A stretch of DNA of 64,000 nt from Marivirga sericea (GTDB taxonomy: Bacteria > Bacteroidota > Bacteroidia > Cytophagales > Cyclobacteriaceae), in assembly GCF_900177665.1 (NCBI RefSeq), contig NZ_FXAW01000001.1, positions 1,007,099 to 1,071,098 of the forward strand, written 5' to 3'. The position numbers and the translations under genes are program-made. The notes beneath the pieces were generated by a model, which searched no databases, had not been told where the DNA came from, and saw only the letters and a program-made list of their open reading frames with translations. This document shows, piece after piece, positions 8,133 to 18,480 of the stretch (its first letter is position 1; the number at the start of each line of letters is the position of its first letter).

Positions 8133-8714
8133 ATGAAATTATTAAAATTAACATTTAGCATTTTGACGGTAAGTTTATTTATTGCTTGCGGTGGCAATAC
8201 TTCCGATGAAAAGTCTAGTTCTCAGGAAGAAACATTAACTTCTAAAGAGATCATGCAGCAGCAAGCACAAGAAAGTGCAGATGCTCCAAAAGAAGGCAAA
8301 GCAGATGAAAATAGTGTAGATAAATCTTCAAATGAAGGAGTAATTGAAATCACGATTGAAGGAAATGATCAAATGAGGTTCAATCTTGATGAAATGAAAG
8401 TGAAAGCAGGTTCAACCGTAAAACTTACATTAAAACATGTAGGCGAAATGACAAAGCAGCAAATGGGTCATAATTGGGTGCTTTTGAAACAAGGTACTGA
8501 TATTATGGAATTTGGCCAAAAGGCTGCAGGCGCTGCTAATAATGATTATATTCCCCAAGCCGAAGCTAATAAAGTGATAGCAAACACTAAAACTCTTGGC
8601 GGTGGTGAAGAAACTACCATCACATTTGAAGCTCCAGAAAAAGGGACTTATGACTTTATTTGCTCATTTCCTGGTCATGTTGCTTTAATGAAAGGTAAAT
8701 TTATTGTGGAATAA
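8133..8714 (+). CDS. Azurin, lipoprotein form
   Basis: 193 aa. A signal with a lipobox (LFIAC near residue 19) is followed by a low-complexity linker rich in Ser, Glu and Lys to about residue 65, then a cupredoxin domain. The type 1 copper ligands are visible: His in QQMGHNWV, then Cys, His and Met in CSFPGHVALMKG. The extra SxxEMTKQQM segment and 130-aa domain fit azurin rather than plastocyanin. Azurins carry single electrons in the periplasm. It lies between two permease genes of a metal ABC transporter, which suggests shared regulation by metal or redox state. Confidence 0.9.
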   Translation: MKLLKLTFSILTVSLFIACGGNTSDEKSSSQEETLTSKEIMQQQAQESADAPKEGKADENSVDKSSNEGVIEITIEGNDQMRFNLDEMKVKAGSTVKLTLKHVGEMTKQQMGHNWVLLKQGTDIMEFGQKAAGAANNDYIPQAEANKVIANTKTLGGGEETTITFEAPEKGTYDFICSFPGHVALMKGKFIVE

Positions 8715-8724
8715 AACCTTAACA

Positions 8725-8751
8725 GGCATCAGCTTCACTAGTTGATGCCTA
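8725..8751 (+). terminator. Hairpin between azurin and second permease
   Basis: AGGCATCA and TGATGCCT form a perfect 8-bp stem with an 11-base loop in the 53-base gap. The following bases (ACTTTACTA) are not a true T tract, so it may be a weak terminator or a processing site that lets azurin be made at a different level from its neighbours. Confidence 0.5.
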
Positions 8752-8767
8752 CTTTACTAACTGGATC

Positions 8768-9649
8768 ATGTCCGACTTCTATATAATTCTAACCGGCACA
8801 CTTGTGGCCATTTCTTGTGGGATCTTAGGCTGTTTTTTGATTTTAAGAAAAATGGCTATGGTAGGTGATGCTATATCTCATGCTATTTTACCTGGTATTG
8901 TAATAGCATTTTTATGGTCGGGCAGCAGAGATTCAGTCACCATGTTATTAGGTGCTGGGACATTAGGAGTCTTAACCACCATAATTATAGAGTTTTTACA
9001 TAAAAAAGGTAAACTTCAAGCTGATGCCTCAATAGGTGTGACTTTCACTTGGCTATTCGCCATAGGTGTCATCCTAATTTCAGCTTTTACGGGACAAGTT
9101 GATCTTGACCAAGAATGCGTACTTTATGGAGAAATAGCTTATGTCCCACTAGACACCATCATCTTAAATTCCGGAACAGATATTGGACCAAAAGCACTTT
9201 ATCTGATCGGTACAGTTCTAGTGCTTGTCATTCTCTTTGTGAGTATAGGGTTCAAACAGTTAAAAATCACCTCATTTGACCCAGAATATGCTGTTGCCTT
9301 AGGTATTTCTGCAACCTTATGGAACTACCTTTTGATGGCCTTTGTCTCTTTTACTACAGTTGCTTCTTTCGAATCAGTAGGGGCAATTTTGGTGGTTGCT
9401 TTTCTAATCGCACCTGCTGCAACAGCCTATTTAATTAGCAAAAAGCTTAAAACAATGATTTTACTAACCTGTCTTATTGGGTTTTTGAGTGCAATTCTTG
9501 GATACTATCTGGCAGCATCTCTTAATGCATCAATCGCAGGGGCAATGGCAACAGTTTGTGGATTAATATTTGCTATAGTTTTTACGTACATTAGAATTAT
9601 GAGCAAAAAAGTCACAAAGGTTACAAAATTTGAATCTGTAAAGGCTTAA
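8768..9649 (+). CDS. Second metal ABC transporter permease
   Basis: 293 aa, an ABC-3 family (ZnuB/MntC/SitD type) permease with about eight membrane helices. Landmarks are AMVGDAISHAILPGIVIAFLW, the VASFESVGAILVVAFLIAPAATAYL segment and the short cytoplasmic C-terminus (KKVTKVTKFESVKA). Unlike the permease upstream it has no DtxR-like tail. Two non-identical permeases suggest a heterodimeric pore of the SitC/SitD or MntC/MntD kind, served by the single ATPase and binding protein of the operon. Confidence 0.9.
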   Translation: MSDFYIILTGTLVAISCGILGCFLILRKMAMVGDAISHAILPGIVIAFLWSGSRDSVTMLLGAGTLGVLTTIIIEFLHKKGKLQADASIGVTFTWLFAIGVILISAFTGQVDLDQECVLYGEIAYVPLDTIILNSGTDIGPKALYLIGTVLVLVILFVSIGFKQLKITSFDPEYAVALGISATLWNYLLMAFVSFTTVASFESVGAILVVAFLIAPAATAYLISKKLKTMILLTCLIGFLSAILGYYLAASLNASIAGAMATVCGLIFAIVFTYIRIMSKKVTKVTKFESVKA

Positions 9650-9680
9650 GTTTGTTAAGATTATGAATTACTAAATCAAT

Positions 9681-10142
9681 ATGAAAACCACATTAATAAC
9701 CATTGCAGCTTTAAGTTTGATTATATTTTTCTCTTTCACCTCTAAGCCACAAAAAACTGAGGAAAAAGAAATCAATTGGTTAACTATTACTGAAGCCTAT
9801 CAAAAAAACCAAAAAGAGCCACGCAAAATATTTGTAGATGTCTATACCAATTGGTGTGGATGGTGTAAAAAAATGGACAAAGAGACTTTTTCTGATCCAG
9901 AAATTGTAGATATGGTGAATGAGAAGTTCTATGCCGTAAAATTAAATGCTGAAAATACAGAACCCATCACAATGGCTGGCGATACCACTAATGCGCAAAT
10001 GATTGCGCGTTCTATGGGAGTTACAGGATATCCTACTATAGTCTATATAAAAGAAGATTTTAAAACGATTCAACCTGTTCCGGGCTATCAGAATGCTAAG
10101 AAATTTAAAGACACTTTAGAAAAGATATTGGAGTGGGAATAA
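9681..10142 (+). CDS. Thioredoxin-like exported protein with CGWC motif
   Basis: 153 aa with an N-terminal hydrophobic signal or anchor (about 4-20). The thioredoxin fold is shown by KIFVDVYTNWCGWCKKMDKETF (active-site C-G-W-C) and the cis-Pro loop in MGVTGYPTIVYI. It belongs to the DUF255/thioredoxin_7-like group that reduces or isomerises disulfides in the periplasm. It follows the second permease by 31 bases and may be the last gene of the metal operon; a role in keeping a metal-binding or copper protein reduced is possible but not shown. Confidence 0.82.
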   Translation: MKTTLITIAALSLIIFFSFTSKPQKTEEKEINWLTITEAYQKNQKEPRKIFVDVYTNWCGWCKKMDKETFSDPEIVDMVNEKFYAVKLNAENTEPITMAGDTTNAQMIARSMGVTGYPTIVYIKEDFKTIQPVPGYQNAKKFKDTLEKILEWE

Positions 10143-10146
10143 TTAC

Positions 10147-10182
10147 GTTGACAGGTTTTCGGGTTGTCGAGTTGACAGGTTT
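10147..10182. repeat. Intergenic GTTGACAGGTTTTC-type repeat
   Basis: GTTGACAGGTTTTCGGGTTG followed by TCGAGTTGACAGGTTT is an imperfect direct repeat. Related stretches lie at about 47713-47774 and 54380-54420, always just past the end of a gene. It appears to be a small dispersed intergenic repeat; no function can be read from it. The rest of the gap to 10356 is AT-rich with nothing recognisable. Confidence 0.45.
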
Positions 10183-10356
10183 AATTTGCTAATGAATTGA
10201 TTATTTGATATGCTAATAATTTTAAATCTCAATTATGGTAACTTCATTACTAACTTGCAATAATCAATTGAATTCATAAAAACATATTTCATATACCTAC
10301 ATTAACAGATTATCAGAAATCTAGAATCTTTATTCTTACATCTTTATTCTTTTCTA

Positions 10357-12417
<2,061 letters not shown>

Positions 12418-12489
12418 TTATATAATCTTTTCTAAAAGGCTTAAAATATCGTCAATTTATTGGTATTTTCGTCACTAAATTCAAAGAAT

Positions 12490-12951
12490 ATGCAAGTAAT
12501 TACCAACCATAAAGCCATTAGAAAGAACTTCGAGAAGGCCGTAGAAAAAGTAAATGAAGCAGATTTGGTCTTGATTCCTGCTGGCTTCAACAATCATATA
12601 ATATGGAATATTGGCCATGTAATAGCCACTCAAAACGTTTTAATCTATGGCATGTCTGGTTTGGATTTCACTCTGCCAACTGATTTTATTAAAAGATATA
12701 AAAAAGGTAGTTTTCCAGCTGAAATCGATCAGCCTAAAACAGAGCTAGAAACTATTTTTGAGTTGGGGAAAATAGCTGATGAGCAGTTAGGTTATGATAT
12801 AAAGGAGATGAGATTTGGTGATTATCAACAGTATGAAACCAGCTTTGGTATCACTTTAAACAGCTTTAACGATGCTTTACAATTTAACAATATTCATGAA
12901 AGTTTGCATTTGGGATATGTGATGGCAATGAAAAGAGCACTGGGATATTAA
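12490..12951 (+). CDS. DinB family protein
   Basis: 153 aa from the ATG at 12490; an earlier ATG would add ten residues that are unlike the family. It is a four-helix DinB-like (YfiT-type) protein, with metal-ligand histidines visible in NNHIIWNIGHVIATQN and in NNIHESLHLGYVMAMKRAL at the C-terminus. DinB-like proteins bind a divalent metal; some are thiol transferases, most are uncharacterised. It is divergent from fadH and convergent with menC, a stand-alone gene. Confidence 0.75.
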   Translation: MQVITNHKAIRKNFEKAVEKVNEADLVLIPAGFNNHIIWNIGHVIATQNVLIYGMSGLDFTLPTDFIKRYKKGSFPAEIDQPKTELETIFELGKIADEQLGYDIKEMRFGDYQQYETSFGITLNSFNDALQFNNIHESLHLGYVMAMKRALGY

Positions 12952-13042
12952 GCCCCTTAATCCCCAAAGGGAAATTATGGAGCTGACTTCTTTTTTTGTA
13001 ATGTTAAATACCTTTGCGGTGATAAGGCTGTATTGTCAACCT

Positions 13043-14116
13043 TTATAATTTCTGCCACTCCTTTTCCACATCATAAAATGTTTCTCCAGCAGTAATCGAA
13101 ATTGGAGAATCGATGTTATTATGATAGAGTTGACCTGTACCTAGGCCTTGCGGCATCTTCACTTTCAAATAAGAAGCCAGCTGGCAAATAACATTCAGCC
13201 CAATATTCGATTCTAACATACTGGTCATCCACCATCCTATCTGTAAAGATTCAGCAATCTCAATCCATTCTAAAGTTGATTGAATTCCGCCAATTAGGCT
13301 TGGCTTTAAAATAATATAGTGCGGTTTTATTTGCTTGAGCAAATCAAGCTTATCTCTGTGATGATCAATACCAATCAATTCCTCATCCAAAGCAATGGGC
13401 AAAGGCGTTGCTGCACACAGTTTAGCCATCTCCTCACTTTGTCCAGCTTTAATAGGTTGTTCTATAGAATGTAATTCCAATTTAGCCAACTCCTTTAATT
13501 TTTCTAAAGCTTCATCTGGAGTAAAAGCTCCATTAGCATCAACTCGCAATGTGATTTCACTTTGGCTATATTTGGAGCGGATTAATTTTAATAGTTTCAA
13601 TTCAGTTTCAAAATCAATTGCCCCAATCTTCATTTTTATGCAATCAAAGCCCGCATCTAGTTTTTCTTGAATCTGTTTTTGCATAAAGCTTTCATTTCCC
13701 ATCCAAATCAAGCCATTAATCAGAATTCTTTCTTTTCCTCGGTAAAAGGGGGTATCAAAAATTAGTTTCTTACCACCATGAATGGCATCCAATAAAGCCG
13801 TTTCTACAGCAAATCGAATCGATGGAAAGCCTTTTGGAGATATTTTTTTTGCAATTTCAAATGCTTCTTCCATAGAGTTTGGTAAAGCAATGCCTATCAG
13901 TTTCTCACATACTTTTTCCAATTCCGTTTCCATTTGATCTAAGGGCTCTATACTCAGACCTTTTAATGGTCCCGCCTCTCCTATTCCAATTAATTTATTT
14001 TCTGAAAATAGTTTCAAGTACCAGGTATCTTTTTCTTTTAAAGTACCGCGAGAAGTACCAGCTTTAAATTTGAATTGGAGCGTATGGTGTTGGATGGAAG
14101 CTGCGGTGATATTCAT
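13043..14116 (-). CDS. menC: o-succinylbenzoate synthase (enolase superfamily)
   Basis: 357 aa. MenC dehydrates SHCHC to o-succinylbenzoate in menaquinone synthesis. The enolase-superfamily barrel is clear: the Lys pair in DCIKMKIGA, metal ligands Asp (RVDANGAF), Glu (SIEQPI) and Glu (ALDEELIG), and the second Lys in IILKPSLIGG. INGLIWMG is typical of Bacteroidota MenC. Dipeptide epimerases share the fold and are the main alternative. Other men genes are not in this window, so support comes from the sequence only. Confidence 0.82.
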   Translation of the reverse strand: MNITAASIQHHTLQFKFKAGTSRGTLKEKDTWYLKLFSENKLIGIGEAGPLKGLSIEPLDQMETELEKVCEKLIGIALPNSMEEAFEIAKKISPKGFPSIRFAVETALLDAIHGGKKLIFDTPFYRGKERILINGLIWMGNESFMQKQIQEKLDAGFDCIKMKIGAIDFETELKLLKLIRSKYSQSEITLRVDANGAFTPDEALEKLKELAKLELHSIEQPIKAGQSEEMAKLCAATPLPIALDEELIGIDHHRDKLDLLKQIKPHYIILKPSLIGGIQSTLEWIEIAESLQIGWWMTSMLESNIGLNVICQLASYLKVKMPQGLGTGQLYHNNIDSPISITAGETFYDVEKEWQKL

Positions 14117-14273
14117 ATCTTTGAATTAATATCTGCTAAATTAGAAAGCTTTTCCCAAGCATTCAATACATTTCATTAATTGAATTTTATCTTTGCCACT
14201 TCATTAAACTAAAAATCCTGACTGGTTTCTATTTTCAGAAAGGATTGCTATTAGATTTACAGATTTTATCCTC

Positions 14274-15494
14274 ATGAATTTACTTGAAATAGCCTCAAAG
14301 ATTGATTTACAAAAGTATCAGTATACTCTTCCAGAAGAGCGTATTGCAAAATTTCCTCTAGAAGAGAGAGATCACTCGCAATTATTAGTTTACCAAAATG
14401 GAGATATTGAACATCAACACTTTTACGATTTAGCAAATCATTTGCCTAAAAACTGCAGTTTGATCTTCAATAATACTAAAGTCATTCCCGCACGAATCCA
14501 TTTTAAAAAGCAAAGTGGAGCTAATATTGAGATATTTTTGCTTTCTCCATTGAAACCGACTCCAGAAGTGGCTCAGGCCATGTTAGTAAAAAACAAATGT
14601 GTATGGCATTGTATGGTCGGCAATAGAAAAAGATGGAAAGCGGGTGACGCACTGGAACGATTTTTCGAAACGGATTATGGAAAAATTAAAGTAATTGCTA
14701 CTTATGCCAACTTCGATAAAAATGAAATTCAATTTGAATGGGATAATGAAGCTGTACCATTTGTAGAGATAGTGGAATTGATGGGAACTACTCCTCTTCC
14801 ACCCTATTTGAATCGTTCGGCTACAGAAGAAGACAAGCCTAGATATCAAACCGTTTATTCTAAAAATGAAGGAGCGGTTGCAGCGCCCACTGCAGGCCTA
14901 CATTTTACCGATGCCATAGTTGAAAATATTCAAAAAACACATGCTATTCATGAATTGACTTTACATGTAGGCGCAGGCACTTTCCAACCGATCAAAACAG
15001 AGAATGTATTGGAACATGATATGCATTGTGAGCAAATTCAAATTGAAAAATCAACAATAGAATTTTTAGCCACCACTGATAATCCAATAGTTGCAGTTGG
15101 AACTACATCTATCAGAAGCTTAGAAAGTGCCTATTGGTTTGGGATTGAATTACTTAAAAAAGAACAGGACACATTTCATATCAAAAAATTATATCCGTAC
15201 GAAAATGGATTTGACAACTTGCCAACTAGAAAAGAAAGTTTTCAAGCCATATTAGAATTTATGGAAAGCCAACAAATGGAAAGTTTACATGGAGACACTG
15301 AAATATTCATTTTTCCAGGATATCAATTTCAAGTGGTAAATGGTCTTATTACAAATTTCCATCAGCCAGAATCGACATTGATCTTACTAATCGCAGCCCT
15401 CATCGGGGAAAATTGGCAAAAAGTTTATCATGAAGCTTTAAATAATAGCTATAGATTTCTGTCTTACGGAGATTCTTCCTTATTATTACCTTAA
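14274..15494 (+). CDS. queA: S-adenosylmethionine:tRNA ribosyltransferase-isomerase
   Basis: 406 aa. QueA transfers the ribosyl part of SAM to preQ1 at the wobble base of Asp, Asn, His and Tyr tRNAs, giving epoxyqueuosine. Family landmarks are YTLPEERIAKFPLEERDHSQLLV near the N-terminus, IFNNTKVIPARI, the catalytic-region AAPTAGLHFT and the later TLHVGAGTFQPI with GTTSIRSLES. An insertion near residues 85-130 makes it longer than the E. coli protein, as is common in Bacteroidota. It starts 157 bases from the divergent menC and is followed by an mscS gene 17 bases downstream. Confidence 0.92.
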   Translation: MNLLEIASKIDLQKYQYTLPEERIAKFPLEERDHSQLLVYQNGDIEHQHFYDLANHLPKNCSLIFNNTKVIPARIHFKKQSGANIEIFLLSPLKPTPEVAQAMLVKNKCVWHCMVGNRKRWKAGDALERFFETDYGKIKVIATYANFDKNEIQFEWDNEAVPFVEIVELMGTTPLPPYLNRSATEEDKPRYQTVYSKNEGAVAAPTAGLHFTDAIVENIQKTHAIHELTLHVGAGTFQPIKTENVLEHDMHCEQIQIEKSTIEFLATTDNPIVAVGTTSIRSLESAYWFGIELLKKEQDTFHIKKLYPYENGFDNLPTRKESFQAILEFMESQQMESLHGDTEIFIFPGYQFQVVNGLITNFHQPESTLILLIAALIGENWQKVYHEALNNSYRFLSYGDSSLLLP

Positions 15495-15511
15495 ATCCTT
15501 ATATTCGATTT

Positions 15512-16402
15512 ATGGAATCATTTGAAAGCGGTATCAAAGACTTTTGGGCAAAATTGCAAGAATTACTAAATGTGGTGATTTTTGATATTAAAGGCAGCGA
15601 TTTTACCTTGCTTACCCTCTTGTTCATTATTATATCAAGTATTTTATTAGTCTTTTTGTCCAAAAGAATAAGTAGAATATTAGTAAAGAGAATATTAAAT
15701 AAATATATCAAAGATACTGGAGTAACGGATTCTATTGGAACGATTTTTAGATACTCATTGATCGTAATCGGTTTTATCACCATTTTTCAGTCGGCTGGCT
15801 TTGATTTAAGTACCTTAGGCCTATTAGCTGGTGCCTTGGGAGTGGGTATTGGATTTGGTTTGCAAAATGTAACCAATAATTTCATATCAGGAATCATTAT
15901 ACTTTTTGAGCGCCCCATAAAAGTGGGTGACAGAATTGAAGTAGGTGACATTAACGGTGATGTTTATTCTATTTCGATGAGATCGACAACGGTTATAACC
16001 AATGATAATATCTCCGTTATTGTGCCCAATTCTGAATTCATCAATAGTCAAGTCATCAACTGGAGTCATAATGATAGAAGAGTACGTTTTAAATTCCCTT
16101 TGGGAGTCTCTTATAATGAAGACCCCGAACGAGTACGTAAGCTTGTTTTGGAAGTAGCCAATGAACATCCTGGTGTTTTGGATGAGCCAGGAGCTGATTT
16201 ATGGTTTGAGGGCTACGGTGATTCATCACTAGACTTTAATTTGACCGTATGGACTTCCGACTTCATTCAAAGACCTGGCGTTCTTAAAAGTCAGTTGTAC
16301 TATGCCGTTTTCAAGAAATTTGGAGAACACAAAATAGAAATCCCTTTCCCACAAAGAGATTTACATTTAAAATCAGGATGGAAAGAAAAAATGGAAAGTT
16401 AA
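15512..16402 (+). CDS. Small-conductance mechanosensitive channel (MscS family)
   Basis: 296 aa. MscS channels open under membrane tension and protect against hypo-osmotic shock. Three membrane segments are visible (about 27-48, 73-93, 98-125), the last being the pore helix, rich in Gly and Ala (LLAGALGVGIGFGLQNVTNNFISG). The soluble beta domain follows (ERPIKVGDRIEVGDINGDV, then IVPNSEFINSQVINWS) and an alpha/beta C-terminal vestibule. Length is close to E. coli MscS (286 aa). It starts 17 bases after queA and may be co-transcribed with it. Confidence 0.92.
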   Translation: MESFESGIKDFWAKLQELLNVVIFDIKGSDFTLLTLLFIIISSILLVFLSKRISRILVKRILNKYIKDTGVTDSIGTIFRYSLIVIGFITIFQSAGFDLSTLGLLAGALGVGIGFGLQNVTNNFISGIIILFERPIKVGDRIEVGDINGDVYSISMRSTTVITNDNISVIVPNSEFINSQVINWSHNDRRVRFKFPLGVSYNEDPERVRKLVLEVANEHPGVLDEPGADLWFEGYGDSSLDFNLTVWTSDFIQRPGVLKSQLYYAVFKKFGEHKIEIPFPQRDLHLKSGWKEKMES

Positions 16403-16573
16403 AATATGAAATTAGAAACTTTAGTTTTTCAACTTTCATATTTTAAATCTCCTATTTAAGATAATATAGCATCAGTATGGATTAATTTAAACTTATTAAT
16501 AACATAGTAAAGTCCTCAATATTGATAACTGAAAACTTAACATTATTTAGAATCTAATACTTTTATACCCACC

Positions 16574-18460
16574 ATGGATAAATATTTCATCATCGATTTT
16601 GACAGCACACTTACCCGAGTAGAAGCAATGGATTTATTAGCTTCTATTTCTTTACAAGGCTTACCACAAAAAGTAGCTGCCGAGGCTCGAATCAAAGAAT
16701 TAACCGATTTGGGCATGAACGGTGAAATATCTTTTCGTGATTCCTTGAAAGAGCGATTGCTACTGCTAGAGGCGAATAAATCGCATCTACCCCATTTAAT
16801 TAAATTATTAAAAAAGCAAGTCTCCATTTCATTTCAGAGAAATACAGCATTTTTTAAAGAATATGCTGATACGGTATTTGTTATCTCCAATGGTTTTAAA
16901 GAATATATTACGCCTATTGTAACCGAATTAGGCATTAAAGAAGACCATATTTATGCCAATGAACTACTTTTCAATGAGGATGGAAAAGTCATTGGTTTCA
17001 ATGAAACTAATCCACTTTCAAAAGATGGAGGAAAAGCAGAGGTGATTAGGAAATTAGATTTGGATGGTGACATTTATGTCATTGGAGATGGGCATAATGA
17101 TTACGAAATCAAGGCTGCGGGTTTGGCTAATAAATTCTACGCCTTTACGGAAAATGTAAGCAGAGAAAAAGTCATGGAAAAAGCAGATCATATTGCCCCA
17201 TCATTAGAAGAAGTCTTGTTTGAAAATAAGATTACTTCGGCTTTTTCTTATCCAAAGAATAGGATAAAAGTACTTTTATTAGAAAATGTGCATCCAATAG
17301 GCATTGGTCTACTAGAAAAAGAAGGCTTTACTGTGGAAGAATATCCAGCGGGATTGGATGAGGATGAACTGTCAGAAAAAATCAAAGGAGTTTCTATTTT
17401 AGGAATTCGTTCCAAAACGCAAGTAACTGCCAAAGTCTTGAAAAATGCAGATCGATTAATGGCGATTGGAGCTTTTTGCATCGGAACCAACCAAATTGAT
17501 TTAGAAGCTGCTCAAGAAAAGGGAATCGCTGTATTTAATGCACCTTTTAGCAATACACGCTCCGTTGTGGAATTGGCTATAGGTGAAATCATTATGCTAA
17601 CCCGAAACATATTTGACAAGGCTGTACTCATGCATGAGGGAAAGTGGGATAAGTCTGCAACAGGCAGTAAGGAGATTAGAGGAAAGAAGTTGGGCATTAT
17701 AGGCTATGGAAATATAGGTGCTCAGCTATCGGTAGTGGCGGAGAGCATCGGATTGGATGTATCTTATTATGATCTAGAAGAAAAGCTAGCCTTAGGAAAT
17801 GCAACGAAAGTAGACAGCTTAAAGGAATTACTGCAAACCTCCGATATTATAAGTTTACATGTTGACGGTAGACCAGAAAATAAAAATATAGTAGGCGAAG
17901 CAGAATTTAACTTGATGAAGGAAAAGGTCATTTTCATTAATCTAAGCCGTGGACATGTGGTCAATATTTCTGCGCTAAAAGCCAATATTGAATCCGGTAA
18001 AATTGTGGGCTGTGCTGTAGATGTGTTTCCAGAAGAACCGAAAAGCAATAAAGATCCTTTTGAATCAGAATTGAAAGGATTACCTAATACCATTTTAACT
18101 CCGCACATTGGAGGAAGCACGGAAGAAGCTCAAGAAAATATCGGGAATTTTGTTCCGAACAGAATCATGGATTACATCAATACAGGAACAACAACGAACA
18201 GTGTTAATTTTCCTAATTTGCAGTTACCTAGGTTACAAAATGCCCATAGATTGATTCATATCCATAAAAACGTACCAGGAATAATTGCTAAAATCAATCA
18301 GATTTTTGCTCAACATGAAATCAATATTTCTGGTCAATACTTAAAAACCAATGAGAAAATCGGGTATGTCATTACTGATATTGACAAAGCCTACTCTAAG
18401 GATTTAATTAAAGAATTGAGGGCCATTGAGCACACGATTAAGTTTAGGGTATTGTATTGA
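16574..18460 (+). CDS. serBA: Fused phosphoserine phosphatase / D-3-phosphoglycerate dehydrogenase
   Basis: 628 aa combining two serine-pathway enzymes. Residues about 1-210 form a HAD phosphatase of SerB type: DFDSTLTRVE (nucleophile D9, acid D11), VISNGF and VIGDGHNDYEIKAAG. Residues about 230-530 form SerA: NAD-binding GIIGYGNIGAQ, FINLSRGHVVN, DVFPEEP and catalytic HIGGSTEEAQ. Residues about 550-628 form a C-terminal ACT domain, which in SerA mediates feedback by serine. The chain could catalyse the first and last steps of serine synthesis; the middle step (SerC) is not here. The fusion is intact, and I see no stop or frameshift at the junction. Confidence 0.92.
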   Translation: MDKYFIIDFDSTLTRVEAMDLLASISLQGLPQKVAAEARIKELTDLGMNGEISFRDSLKERLLLLEANKSHLPHLIKLLKKQVSISFQRNTAFFKEYADTVFVISNGFKEYITPIVTELGIKEDHIYANELLFNEDGKVIGFNETNPLSKDGGKAEVIRKLDLDGDIYVIGDGHNDYEIKAAGLANKFYAFTENVSREKVMEKADHIAPSLEEVLFENKITSAFSYPKNRIKVLLLENVHPIGIGLLEKEGFTVEEYPAGLDEDELSEKIKGVSILGIRSKTQVTAKVLKNADRLMAIGAFCIGTNQIDLEAAQEKGIAVFNAPFSNTRSVVELAIGEIIMLTRNIFDKAVLMHEGKWDKSATGSKEIRGKKLGIIGYGNIGAQLSVVAESIGLDVSYYDLEEKLALGNATKVDSLKELLQTSDIISLHVDGRPENKNIVGEAEFNLMKEKVIFINLSRGHVVNISALKANIESGKIVGCAVDVFPEEPKSNKDPFESELKGLPNTILTPHIGGSTEEAQENIGNFVPNRIMDYINTGTTTNSVNFPNLQLPRLQNAHRLIHIHKNVPGIIAKINQIFAQHEINISGQYLKTNEKIGYVITDIDKAYSKDLIKELRAIEHTIKFRVLY

Positions 18461-18480
18461 TAAAGTACAGGAACAAGCCG

